DNA from: Verrucomicrobiota bacterium
GTDB taxonomy: Bacteria; Verrucomicrobiota; Verrucomicrobiia; Limisphaerales; CAIQOK01
DNA: 12,971 nt
Assembly (NCBI GenBank): GCA_025363535.1
Contig: JANYDP010000023.1
Coordinates: 1-12,971, forward strand
Direction: 5' to 3'
Shown: piece by piece, positions 1 through 6,371 of the stretch
Numbering within the stretch: position 1 is the first letter of the stretch
Layout of the letters: the number at the start of each line of letters is the position of its first letter
Notes under the pieces: model-generated
What the model was told of the DNA's origin: nothing
Database searches by the model: none
Seen by the model: the letters and a program-made list of their open reading frames with translations, nothing else
Translations under genes and position numbers: made by a program

Positions 1-354
1 TACGCCGCCACCCAGGAACTGGGCGTGGCCAACCAGGTCACCGCCTTCACCGAGAGCGAGTTCGGCCGTTCACTGCAACCCAGCGGCACCGGCAGCGACC
101 ACGGCTGGGGCAGCCACCATCTCATCATGGGCGGTGCCAACTCCGTGCGCGGCCAGCGCACCTACGGAAAATTCCCCACGCTCGCCGTCAACGGCCCTGA
201 CGACACCAGCACTGGCCGCTGGATTCCGACCACCGCCTGCGACCAGTACTTCGCCACGCTCGCAACCTGGTTCGGCGTGGACAAAGGCAACCTCGCCACG
301 GTGTTTCCGAACCTCGGCCGCTTCGCCACGCCCAACCTCGGCTTCATGGCATGA
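1..354 (+). CDS. DUF1501 family protein, C-terminal part (5' end outside window)
   Basis: The reading frame is open from the first base, so only the last 117 residues are present. They match the C-terminal end of the DUF1501 family, a sulfatase/alkaline-phosphatase-fold group abundant in Verrucomicrobia and Planctomycetes, usually exported and often encoded beside a DUF1800 or DUF1549 partner. Visible family landmarks are TESEFGR near the start, then GSDHGWGSHH, GGAN, YGKFPTL, the GRWIPTTACDQY block, and the closing ATWFGV and VFPNLGRF. The stop is TGA at 352-354. No reaction is established for the family; a hydrolase role is only suggested by the fold. The partner gene, if present, would lie left of the window. 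Confidence 0.9.
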   Translation, partial: YAATQELGVANQVTAFTESEFGRSLQPSGTGSDHGWGSHHLIMGGANSVRGQRTYGKFPTLAVNGPDDTSTGRWIPTTACDQYFATLATWFGVDKGNLATVFPNLGRFATPNLGFMA

Positions 355-365
355 GGTCAACGCTT

Positions 366-445
366 CGTAGCGGCGTCTCGGCAGAGCGCCGCCGGCTTAC
401 CTTTCCCAGCGGCAGTTTGCGGCGCTCCGCCGGGACGCCGCTACG
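366..445. repeat. REP-like imperfect inverted repeat, 27-nt arms
   Basis: Left arm 366-392 begins CGTAGCGGCGTC. Right arm 419-445 is its reverse complement with two mismatches, ending GACGCCGCTACG. The arms enclose a 26-nt loop. The element sits alone in the 121-bp gap after the DUF1501 stop and is GC-rich. There is no clean T tract after it, so it is less like a rho-independent terminator and more like a REP/BIME-type palindrome. A folded transcript could still end or stabilise the DUF1501 mRNA. No second copy was seen in this window. Confidence 0.85.
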
Positions 446-475
446 CTCGAAAGGTTTTGGAAAATTCTTTCCGGC

Positions 476-1063
476 ATGATGAACCGCAGTGTCATCATAA
501 TTGTCCTTTGCGTGCTTGGGGTCGCTGTCGGCCTGTTACTTTTTGGCACGCGCCATTCGACCACGCTTCCGCTGCCAGAAGCGGCGAACACAACTGACGC
601 GCCCGCTTCATCCTCCGCGCCGGCCGTTGCAAAAAATTCCACGAGCGTTTCATCCGCAGCCACCCAACCGCCACCCGCAACTCCACCCGCAAAGTTTTCA
701 TCCGCCGCCGCGCCGTCAGTAATCACACCCGCGAGTCTTTCCATCGAGCCGGAATTCACCAACCTGCCGCCGGCCACCGTGCTCGAAAATATGCGCCTGG
801 TCTTCCGCAATTACATCTCCATGTTCGGCAGCAATCCCGTGGGCACCAACCCGGAGATCACCCAAGCCCTCGACGGCGGCAACCGCCGGCAGACCCATTT
901 TCTGAATGCGGAAGACGGCCTGCGCGTCAACGGACGCGGGGAACTGATTGACTCCTGGGGCACGCCGTATTTTTTCCATCAGCTCTCCGGCACCGAAATG
1001 GAAATCCACTCCGCCGGCCCCGACCGGATCATGTGGACGTCGGATGATCTGGTCATCAAGTGA
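476..1063 (+). CDS. Membrane-anchored protein with GspG-like C-terminal segment
   Basis: The 195-residue product has an N-terminal hydrophobic helix (about residues 5-24) that would act as a signal anchor. An Ala/Ser/Pro/Thr-rich linker follows to about residue 95, then a compact C-terminal domain. That tail carries DSWGTPYFF from residue 159 and SAGPDRIMWTSDDL near the end. This resembles the C-terminal loop of type II secretion major pseudopilins (GspG: D-x-WG-x-P-Y ... S-x-GPD ... T-x-DD), where acidic residues bind calcium. The prepilin-peptidase motif is absent, so it is not an ordinary pseudopilin. The ATG at 479 is an equally possible start; no Shine-Dalgarno separates them. Such proteins often follow DUF1501 genes in verrucomicrobial genomes (recalled, not checked). 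Function unknown. Confidence 0.75.
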   Translation: MMNRSVIIIVLCVLGVAVGLLLFGTRHSTTLPLPEAANTTDAPASSSAPAVAKNSTSVSSAATQPPPATPPAKFSSAAAPSVITPASLSIEPEFTNLPPATVLENMRLVFRNYISMFGSNPVGTNPEITQALDGGNRRQTHFLNAEDGLRVNGRGELIDSWGTPYFFHQLSGTEMEIHSAGPDRIMWTSDDLVIK

Positions 1064-1198
1064 ATTCGTCGGCCGTTGGTGCGTTTAGCCCGCCTGCCCG
1101 CAATCCAGCGCCAGCGAGTGAAGGATTCTCCATCTGATTGCGATTGAAATCCGGCGCGCCATTGTCGAGTCTTGGCCCGACCACCGAAAACAGCTTTG

Positions 1199-1400
1199 AT
1201 GAAACACCGCATGAAGAAAAAATCCGTCGCCAAGATTCCGCCCTGCAAAAATCCCGCCGCGCCCGCCGCCCGCCGCGCAAACGATTTACTGGTGCGCATG
1301 ACGCTCGGGGAAAAGGCCGTGCAGAGGATGTGCGTCGGGCAGGAACAAGGGATAAAAGCCGGTGGCTGGCGGGGGCAAGTTTGAGCGACGCTATCTATGA
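1199..1400 (+). pseudogene. Relic of a GH3 beta-xylosidase/glucosidase N-terminus
   Basis: From ATG 1199 the frame encodes a lysine-rich start, then CKNPAAPAARRANDLLVRMT followed by LGEKAVQRMC. This matches the opening of glycoside hydrolase family 3 enzymes (KNP..P...R..DLL.RMTLEEK..QM). The frame stops at 1382-1384. Shifting by one base near 1355 gives a continuation (KPVAGGGKFERRYL) resembling the GH3 'K.v...GkFd' stretch, and that frame stops at 1398-1400, overlapping the GH43 start as ATGA. Only ~65 of the usual 700-900 codons remain, and no catalytic domain is present. I read it as a deleted and frameshifted gene. Positions 1064-1198 before it hold nothing I can recognise. Confidence 0.7.
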
Positions 1401-2368
1401 AATCTCCGAAATATCTCGTTCCCAACGGCACTTACATGGCTGATCCGGCGGCGCATGTCTTTAACGGCAGGCTCTATATCTATCCCTCGCACGACATCGA
1501 ATCGGGCATCCCTGAAAACGACAATGGCGACCATTTCGACATGCGGGATTATCACGTCCTCTCGATGGATTCGATTGAAGGTCAGGTGACCGACCACGGC
1601 GTGATTTTGGATTTGAAGGATATTCCCTGGGCCGGACGCCAGCTTTGGGATTCTGATTGCGCCTGCAAAAACGGCAAATACTACATTTATTTTTCGCTCA
1701 AGGACAAGAACGACGTCTTTCACCTTGGCGTGGCTGTGAGCGACAAGCCGGAAGGTCCGTTCATCCCACAGGAGAATCCCATCAAAGGCAGCTACTCCAT
1801 TGATCCCTGCGCCTTCAAAGATGATGACGGCGCTCAGTATTTGATTTTTGGCGGGCTGTGGGGCGGACAATTACAACGCTATCGCAACAACAAGGCCATC
1901 GAGTGTGGAAAAGAACCGGACGCCCACGAACCGGCACTTTGCCCCAAGATCGTCCGTTTGAGTGACAACATGCTGGAGTTCGCCGAAGCGCCGCGCGACC
2001 TCGTCATTCTCGATCAAAACGGCCAGCCGCTTAAGGCCGGAGATCATGACCGCCGCTTCTTCGAGGCGTCGTGGATGCACAAATACAACGGCAAATACTA
2101 TTTCTCGTATTCGACCGGCGACACCCACTTCCTGTGCTACGCCACGAGCGACAGTCTTTACGGGCCATTCACGTATCAAGGAGTCATCCTCACACCGGTG
2201 GTGGGCTGGACCACCCATCACAGCATCTGCGAATTCAAGGGCAAGTGGTATCTGTTCCACCATGATTCACGGCCATCCAATGGAAAAACCTGGCTGCGCA
2301 GCCTGAAGGTGATCGAACTTGAATATCTCTCCCACGGATTGATCAAGACCATCCCAGGCCAACCATGA
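1397..2368 (+). CDS. GH43 glycosidase (beta-xylosidase / alpha-L-arabinofuranosidase)
   Basis: A 323-residue, single-domain five-bladed beta-propeller enzyme. The three GH43 acidic residues are visible: Asp16 in MADPAAH (general base), Asp136 in YSIDPCAF (pKa modulator) and Glu223 in FFEASWMHK (general acid). Other family landmarks are YIYPSHD, GRQLWDSDC, FGGLWGGQLQRY, GPFTYQGVIL and GWTTHHSI. The protein starts only 15 residues before the catalytic Asp and has no signal peptide, so it is probably cytoplasmic and acts on imported xylo- or arabinoxylo-oligosaccharides. It looks intact. ATG 1397 overlaps the stop of the GH3 relic. The sugar transporter follows after 72 bp, implying one transcription unit. 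Xylosidase and arabinofuranosidase activity cannot be told apart by eye; the GH43 subfamily was not assigned. Confidence 0.92.
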   Translation: MKSPKYLVPNGTYMADPAAHVFNGRLYIYPSHDIESGIPENDNGDHFDMRDYHVLSMDSIEGQVTDHGVILDLKDIPWAGRQLWDSDCACKNGKYYIYFSLKDKNDVFHLGVAVSDKPEGPFIPQENPIKGSYSIDPCAFKDDDGAQYLIFGGLWGGQLQRYRNNKAIECGKEPDAHEPALCPKIVRLSDNMLEFAEAPRDLVILDQNGQPLKAGDHDRRFFEASWMHKYNGKYYFSYSTGDTHFLCYATSDSLYGPFTYQGVILTPVVGWTTHHSICEFKGKWYLFHHDSRPSNGKTWLRSLKVIELEYLSHGLIKTIPGQP

Positions 2369-2375
2369 AACAGAC

Positions 2376-2413
2376 GGATTCCTCCCAAGATGCAAATTTG
2401 CAGAGGGTGATCC
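2376..2413. promoter_or_regulatory. Nested palindrome centred on TGCAAATTTGCA (operator or mRNA hairpin)
   Basis: The GH43-transporter gap contains a perfect 12-bp palindrome, TGCAAATTTGCA, at 2391-2402. It is flanked by further matching blocks: CCTC 2381-2384 with GAGG 2403-2406, and GGAT 2376-2379 with ATCC 2410-2413, giving an interrupted stem. The palindrome ends 38 bp before the transporter ATG. It could be the operator of a dimeric regulator such as LacI, ROK or AraC type, or an RNA stem-loop between two co-transcribed genes. No T tract follows, so termination is unlikely. Confidence 0.5.
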
Positions 2414-2440
2414 TGATAGTCGCGAAATAAACCAAATCTC

Positions 2441-3961
2441 ATGAACAAACTCGAACCGCACTTCCACGAAAAACTTCCGTTCATCGAAAAGGCCGGCTAC
2501 AGCGCCGCCGACGCCGCCGCGAATTTCGTCTTCATGACGATGATTCTCTTTCAGACGAATTTTTACACGGATGTGTTCGGCCTGACCGCGAGCGCGGCGG
2601 CGGCCATCCTCCTGTGGCCGCGTTTGTGGGACGCGGCGTTCGATCCCATCATGGGCATCCTCGCCGACCGGACGGAAACGCGCTGGGGCAAGTTTCGTCC
2701 GTGGGTGCTCTGGACGGCGATTCCGTGGGCCGTCGTCATGGTCGTGGCATACACCACGCCCAAGGGCTGGAGCCTCGGCGCGCTGATCGCCTACGCGGGC
2801 ATCACCAACACGCTGCTGATGACGCTCTATTCGATGAACAACATGCCGTACTCGGCGCTGGGCGGCGTGATGACCGGCGACCTCAATGAGCGCGCGAAAT
2901 TAAATTCGTTTCGGTTCGTCGCGGTGAACATCGCGCAGTTTATCGTCGGCGGCTTCACGCTGCCGCTCGTCGCGAAGTTTGCGGTCGGGCACGACAAACA
3001 ATACGGCTGGCAGATGACGATGACGATTTGGGCGGTGCTGTGCCTGATCCTGTTCCTCATCACGTTCCTCACCACCAAGGAGCGCATCAAGCCGGTCATG
3101 CAGGAAAAATCCTCCCCCAAGCAGGACTTCGCCAAGCTGCTGAAAAACAATCCGTGGAAAGTCATGTGGTGCATGACGCTCGTTCACTTCGCGATCCTCT
3201 CCTTTCGCGGCGGCGCGATGTACAACTATTTCCATCACTTCGCCGACCGCGCTGCGATGTTCGACTTTGTGCAAAAACTCGGACTCACGACCCCGGCGGG
3301 AGTGAAGGGCGAGGGCTTGCTTGAGTGGCTCGGCTACATCGTCCACGGCGACCGGTTGGATCTGGCGAACTCGAATGTCGCCGATGTCTTCAACAGCATT
3401 GTCAACATGGCCGGCACCGGCACGACCATCATCGTCATCCTGCTCTCGACGTCGCTGGCCGGAAAATTTGGCAAGAAGGCCGTCGCCGTCACCGGCTTCG
3501 GATTGTCCGCGCTCGGCACGTTTGCTTTTTACCTGCTGAGTCCGGCCAACGCGACTGGCATGTTGGCATTGACCGTTTTGATTTCCATTTTCTACGCGCC
3601 GACGATTGCGCTGATCTGGGCGATCTACGCGGACGTGGCGGATTATTCCGAGTGGAAAACCGGGCGGCGTTTCACCGGCATGGTTTTCGCCACCATCGGC
3701 TTCGGCTTGAAATCCGGCCTGGCGCTCGGCTCGGCCTCGTTCCTCTGGATCATGTCGGGCCTGTTCAATTACGACACCAAACTGCCCGACGCTCCGAACG
3801 CCGTACACGGCTACCAAGTCTGTGGCACCATCGTGGTCGGCCTGCTCTTCGCCGTCTGCACCGCCCTGCTGATGGTGTATCAACTCGACAAAAACACGAC
3901 GATCCAGATGGCCGATGAACTGGCGGAACGCCGGCGCAAAGCCAGCCCTTCGGTTTCCTGA
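2441..3961 (+). CDS. GPH-family sugar:cation symporter (MFS, XynB/XylP-like)
   Basis: A 506-residue polytopic membrane protein of the glycoside-pentoside-hexuronide:cation symporter family. The family signature between helices 2 and 3 is clear at residues 64-88: DAAFDPIMGILADRTETRWG followed by KFRPW. Later landmarks include NNMPYSALGGVMTGD (~residues 129-143), the cytoplasmic loop with TTKERIKP (~210-217), and the helix 10 region IYADVADYSEWKTGRRFTGM. A soluble-looking stretch of about 60 residues (~270-330, including DRAAMFDFVQKLGL and WLGYIVHGDRLDL) lengthens the central part beyond the usual ~460 residues; I recall similar lengths in verrucomicrobial and Bacteroidetes homologues. It likely imports xylosides or related oligosaccharides for GH43. 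ATG 2441 lacks a Shine-Dalgarno. The protein is intact. Confidence 0.93.
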   Translation: MNKLEPHFHEKLPFIEKAGYSAADAAANFVFMTMILFQTNFYTDVFGLTASAAAAILLWPRLWDAAFDPIMGILADRTETRWGKFRPWVLWTAIPWAVVMVVAYTTPKGWSLGALIAYAGITNTLLMTLYSMNNMPYSALGGVMTGDLNERAKLNSFRFVAVNIAQFIVGGFTLPLVAKFAVGHDKQYGWQMTMTIWAVLCLILFLITFLTTKERIKPVMQEKSSPKQDFAKLLKNNPWKVMWCMTLVHFAILSFRGGAMYNYFHHFADRAAMFDFVQKLGLTTPAGVKGEGLLEWLGYIVHGDRLDLANSNVADVFNSIVNMAGTGTTIIVILLSTSLAGKFGKKAVAVTGFGLSALGTFAFYLLSPANATGMLALTVLISIFYAPTIALIWAIYADVADYSEWKTGRRFTGMVFATIGFGLKSGLALGSASFLWIMSGLFNYDTKLPDAPNAVHGYQVCGTIVVGLLFAVCTALLMVYQLDKNTTIQMADELAERRRKASPSVS

Positions 3962-3976
3962 CCCCAGTCGTAAATC

Positions 3977-4030
3977 GAACCGCGACAACGTGCCGACATG
4001 GCCGGTTCTTTGCGCGGAGTTTTTTAGCGG
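3977..4030. terminator. Weak hairpin between convergent genes
   Basis: GAACCG (3977-3982) can pair with CGGTTC (4003-4008) over a 20-nt loop, and a run of T occurs at 4020-4025. The position, between the transporter and the oppositely oriented GH115 remnant, suits a terminator. The stem is only six pairs, the loop is long and the T run is separated from the stem, so support is slight. Confidence 0.2.
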
Positions 4031-4723
4031 CTATGGTTGGCGAAAGCTTTCCGGCGGCCCAAGGTAGCTTGGCTTCACGCCGCCGCAGTCCACGACGATT
4101 TTTTGCAGCGCCACGCCGGGGTCAATCATCCAAAATTTTAGCGTGTGTGCGCCGGCCTTGGTGATCGTGTGCGTGGAGCGGACGCTGCGCGCGTTGTCGG
4201 TAACGATTTTTTCCCAGTCGCGATTTCCGTTTTGCGCCTTGTAATTCGCCGACACCAGCGTGATGGGTTGGGGCGTCTCGTCATCAAACGAAACGGCCAC
4301 GCGCAGTCCTCGCCCCGCCACGAAGTTCAAAGTCGGCGAAGTAATGGTCACGACTTCCACCGCGCCGGTGCTGAACAGATACGTCTGGTATTCCAGGCAC
4401 GGCGAATCTTTTCCCGGCGTCGCGCTCGGCGCATCCACCGGTTGCGTCGCGCGCATCCCCGACAGCGTGCGCCCGTAATCTGCAATTTTTATCCAGCAAT
4501 TTTCGCCTGCATCAATTGTTTTTGTGAAATGTTCCGGCTCAATGGAGACAAAACCTTCGCCCTCGACAAAGCCTTTCAGCAAACCGCGCGCCGGCTCGGC
4601 GGGATTGAACGCGTCCGCTTTCACGACCACTTCGCCAGCCGCGCCGGAAATTCTCACCGTGCCGCCGGCCGCGCCCTGCGGAACTTTGCTCCAGTCCACG
4701 CTGACCCAAAGGCGCAGTGGGTC
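4031..4723 (-). pseudogene. GH115 alpha-glucuronidase, C-terminal remnant
   Basis: The minus strand encodes about 230 residues matching the C-terminal region of GH115 (xylan alpha-1,2-(4-O-methyl)glucuronidase). Landmarks in order: VSVDWSKVPQG, EGFVSIEPEHFTK, CWIKIADYGRTLSG, the LEYQTYLFSTG strand, AVSFDDETPQPI, DNARSVRSTHTI, GAHTLKFWMIDPGVALQKIV, and the terminal KPSYLGPPES, a GH115 hallmark. Intact enzymes are 800-1000 residues, so roughly three quarters, including the catalytic barrel, is missing. GTG 4699 could serve as a start, but matching residues (LRLWVS) continue upstream of it to about 4718, so the gene was cut and not naturally short. To the right lies a ROK gene on the other strand. 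Without a promoter or catalytic domain it is probably non-functional. Confidence 0.85.
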
Positions 4724-4724
4724 A
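4702..4724. repeat. Inverted repeat TGACCCA-N9-TGGGTCA at the GH115/ROK joint
   Basis: TGACCCA at 4702-4708 and its exact reverse complement TGGGTCA at 4718-4724 are separated by nine bases. The right arm ends where GH115 similarity fades and about ten bases before ROK similarity begins. Hairpins can provoke rearrangement, but a seven-base repeat may be coincidence. Confidence 0.45.
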
Positions 4725-5726
4725 CGCCTCGCGGGGGCGGCGGCCCACGTATCTGCACTTGAACGAGGATCGCGCCGGCATATTTGGAATCAACATCCAG
4801 CCGGTCACGACGGACATTGCATTGGCCAATTTGAGCGGTCATTTCCTGGCTCAAGAGTCCATGCTTACACCGGTGAGTTCTGACAAATTTGTGAAGCAAG
4901 TCAGTCAGCGGATCAATGAGCTTAAGAAGGAGCATCCGCAAATGGCTTATGAAGGAATTGGTGTCAGCCTGCCCGGCCGCGTGGACTTGTCCACCCAGAA
5001 ATTCGTGTTTGCCCCCAATCTGGGCTGGCGGGAGATAGATTGAAGGCGCAGCTTGAAAGCGTCACCGGGCTTTCAGTGGAGTTGGAGAATGCCGCCAATG
5101 CGTGTGCGCTTTCGGAGTTTTGGTTTGGCAAACATCCCGAAGGGATTAGCAACCTGATTGTGGTTACGGTTTCGGAGGGCATTGGGGTGGGCATGATTTT
5201 GAACGGCCAACTTTTGCGCGGGACTTCGGGGCTGGCGGGTGAGTTCGGTCACGTCACGATCAATGAAAGCGGGCCGCAATGCGGCTGCGGCAATCACGGC
5301 TGCTGGGAGGTTTATGCGTCCAATTCCGCCGCTGTGCGCTATTACTCCGAGGCAAAAGCGGCGGGTCGCAATGGCAAGTCCAGCCCCCAGAAACCGACGG
5401 CGGCAAAAACCTTTGAAAACATTTTGCAACTGGCGGAGCGGGGTGACCCAGAGGCGGCTGAAGCACTGGCTCGCATGGCGCATTACCTGGGCAAGGGCAT
5501 CACCATGCTGATCGCCGGCCTGGCTCCGGATGTTATCGTCGTGGTCGGAGATGTGGCGCGGGTGTGGGACAAGGTCGGCCCGGTCGTCATGGAGGTCATC
5601 CAGCAGCGTTGCTCCACCCATGCCAACACGAAAATCATGGCCAGCGGGCTGGTGCCACAACCGCGTTTGCGCGGCATCGTCGCGCTGGTTTTGCAACGAC
5701 ACTTTGGAGCGCCGACCACCGCATGA
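4717..5726 (+). pseudogene. ROK-family regulator (XylR/NagC-like), HTH missing and frameshifted
   Basis: Two adjoining frames together make one ROK domain. The first, from GTG 4717 to TGA 5043, begins at the domain border GRRPTYLHLNEDRAGIFGIN and includes GVSLPGRVD. The second, 5040-5726, carries GIGVGMILNGQLLRG, LAGEFGHV and the zinc-binding CGCGNHGCWE, and ends with VVVGDVAR and QPRLRG. Regulators of this type have ~80 residues of winged helix before GRRP; here that sequence is absent and GH115 DNA lies there instead. The frames split at 5040, where GATTGAAG would read Asp-Leu-Lys with one added T. The Asp of the sugar-kinase motif (N-D-x-N) is Ala in ENAANACALSE, which fits a regulator and not a kinase. 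TTG 5040 overlaps the stop, so re-initiation is conceivable. Without the HTH, DNA binding is unlikely. Confidence 0.8.
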
Positions 5727-5797
5727 AAATCCAGACCTTGATTTCAAGCGGTTCCGGCGCGGGGATCAACTCAACCGCAACATTTCAAGCACCATGA
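5723..5797 (+). CDS. Possible 24-codon coupling ORF between ROK and AraC genes
   Basis: ATG 5723 overlaps the ROK stop as ATGA (stop 5724-5726). The resulting 24-codon frame, beginning MKIQTLISSGSGAG, stops at TGA 5795-5797, which overlaps the AraC ATG 5794 as ATGA again. Two consecutive ATGA overlaps would let ribosomes pass from ROK to AraC through this small frame. The peptide has no recognisable motif. It may be chance in a 67-bp gap, and no Shine-Dalgarno is evident. Confidence 0.25.
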   Translation: MKIQTLISSGSGAGINSTATFQAP

Positions 5798-6312
5798 TTG
5801 CCTGGGAAGAAACAACGAAAAGCGTGAGGCGAAATTTAGGCGCCAACGCGGCGGCGGATCACGGGGCGGGCACCCCCTTGCGGATCAAGCAAAGCCTTGC
5901 CTACATGGCGGCACATCTGGACCGGCCGCTGCAGGTCGCCACGCTGGCGGCGCTGGTAAACATCTCCCCGTCGCATTTTTTTGCGCTGTTCAAGCGGTTG
6001 ACCGGGTGCGCGCCGATGGATTATTTCACCCGCCTGCGGATGGGGCGTGCCGGTGATTTGCTGGCGACCACGTCCATGAGCGTCAAGGAGGTTGCGGCGG
6101 TTCTGGGCTACGACGATCAATTTTATTTTTCGCGCGTTTTCAAGTCCATCAATGGCGTCTCGCCGCGGGAATACCGCGTGCGCCAGGCGGATTTGAAAAC
6201 CGCACCGGAAAGAGTTTCTTGGAAGGGCATTGAAAGTCCGGCATTCGGAGCCCGTCCCTATTTCTCCCTGAACCGCAACCCAACCAACCAACCAGCCAGC
6301 ACCCAGCAATAA
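5794..6312 (+). CDS. AraC-family regulator, DNA-binding domain only
   Basis: From ATG 5794 the product is 172 residues. After a short hydrophilic N-terminus, the AraC/XylS DNA-binding domain spans residues ~28-128. The first helix-turn-helix is around QVATLAALVNISPSHFFALF (47-66). The second is around SVKEVAAVLGYDDQFYFSRV (96-115), followed by NGVSPREYR, the family's closing signature. A typical AraC protein is ~290 residues with an N-terminal sugar-sensing domain; here there is none, and the upstream frame contains no cupin-like sequence. Similar short AraC proteins are, as I recall, common in Verrucomicrobia, so this need not be a truncation. An Asn/Pro/Gln-rich tail follows residue 155. 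It lies 59 bp before the PATR gene and may regulate it or the xylan genes; it would need a co-inducer by another route or act constitutively. Confidence 0.85.
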   Translation: MIAWEETTKSVRRNLGANAAADHGAGTPLRIKQSLAYMAAHLDRPLQVATLAALVNISPSHFFALFKRLTGCAPMDYFTRLRMGRAGDLLATTSMSVKEVAAVLGYDDQFYFSRVFKSINGVSPREYRVRQADLKTAPERVSWKGIESPAFGARPYFSLNRNPTNQPASTQQ

Positions 6313-6371
6313 CTCGATCAAACCCCATCCTACGCGTCAGTCACAACAAACCCCAACCCCCCACCGAACCA

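Noticed and set aside
2900..3988. 362-residue open frame on the minus strand
   Set aside because: It is antisense to the GPH symporter, has biased Arg/Asp/Glu/Gly composition and no family motif; the plus strand is clearly the gene.
4145..4762. 205-residue plus-strand frame, considered as a source of the missing ROK HTH
   Set aside because: It is the complement of the GH115 remnant and contains no helix-turn-helix pattern.
4882..4893. ACAAATTTGT palindrome similar to the one at 2391
   Set aside because: It lies inside ROK coding sequence, differs at the outer bases and is short enough to be chance.
5073..5747. 224-residue minus-strand frame
   Set aside because: Shadow of the ROK domain, whose motifs are on the plus strand.
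5530..5793. N-terminal extension of the AraC frame into the ROK gene
   Set aside because: It overlaps confidently coding ROK sequence in another frame and shows no sensor-domain features; ATG 5794 gives a complete DNA-binding domain.
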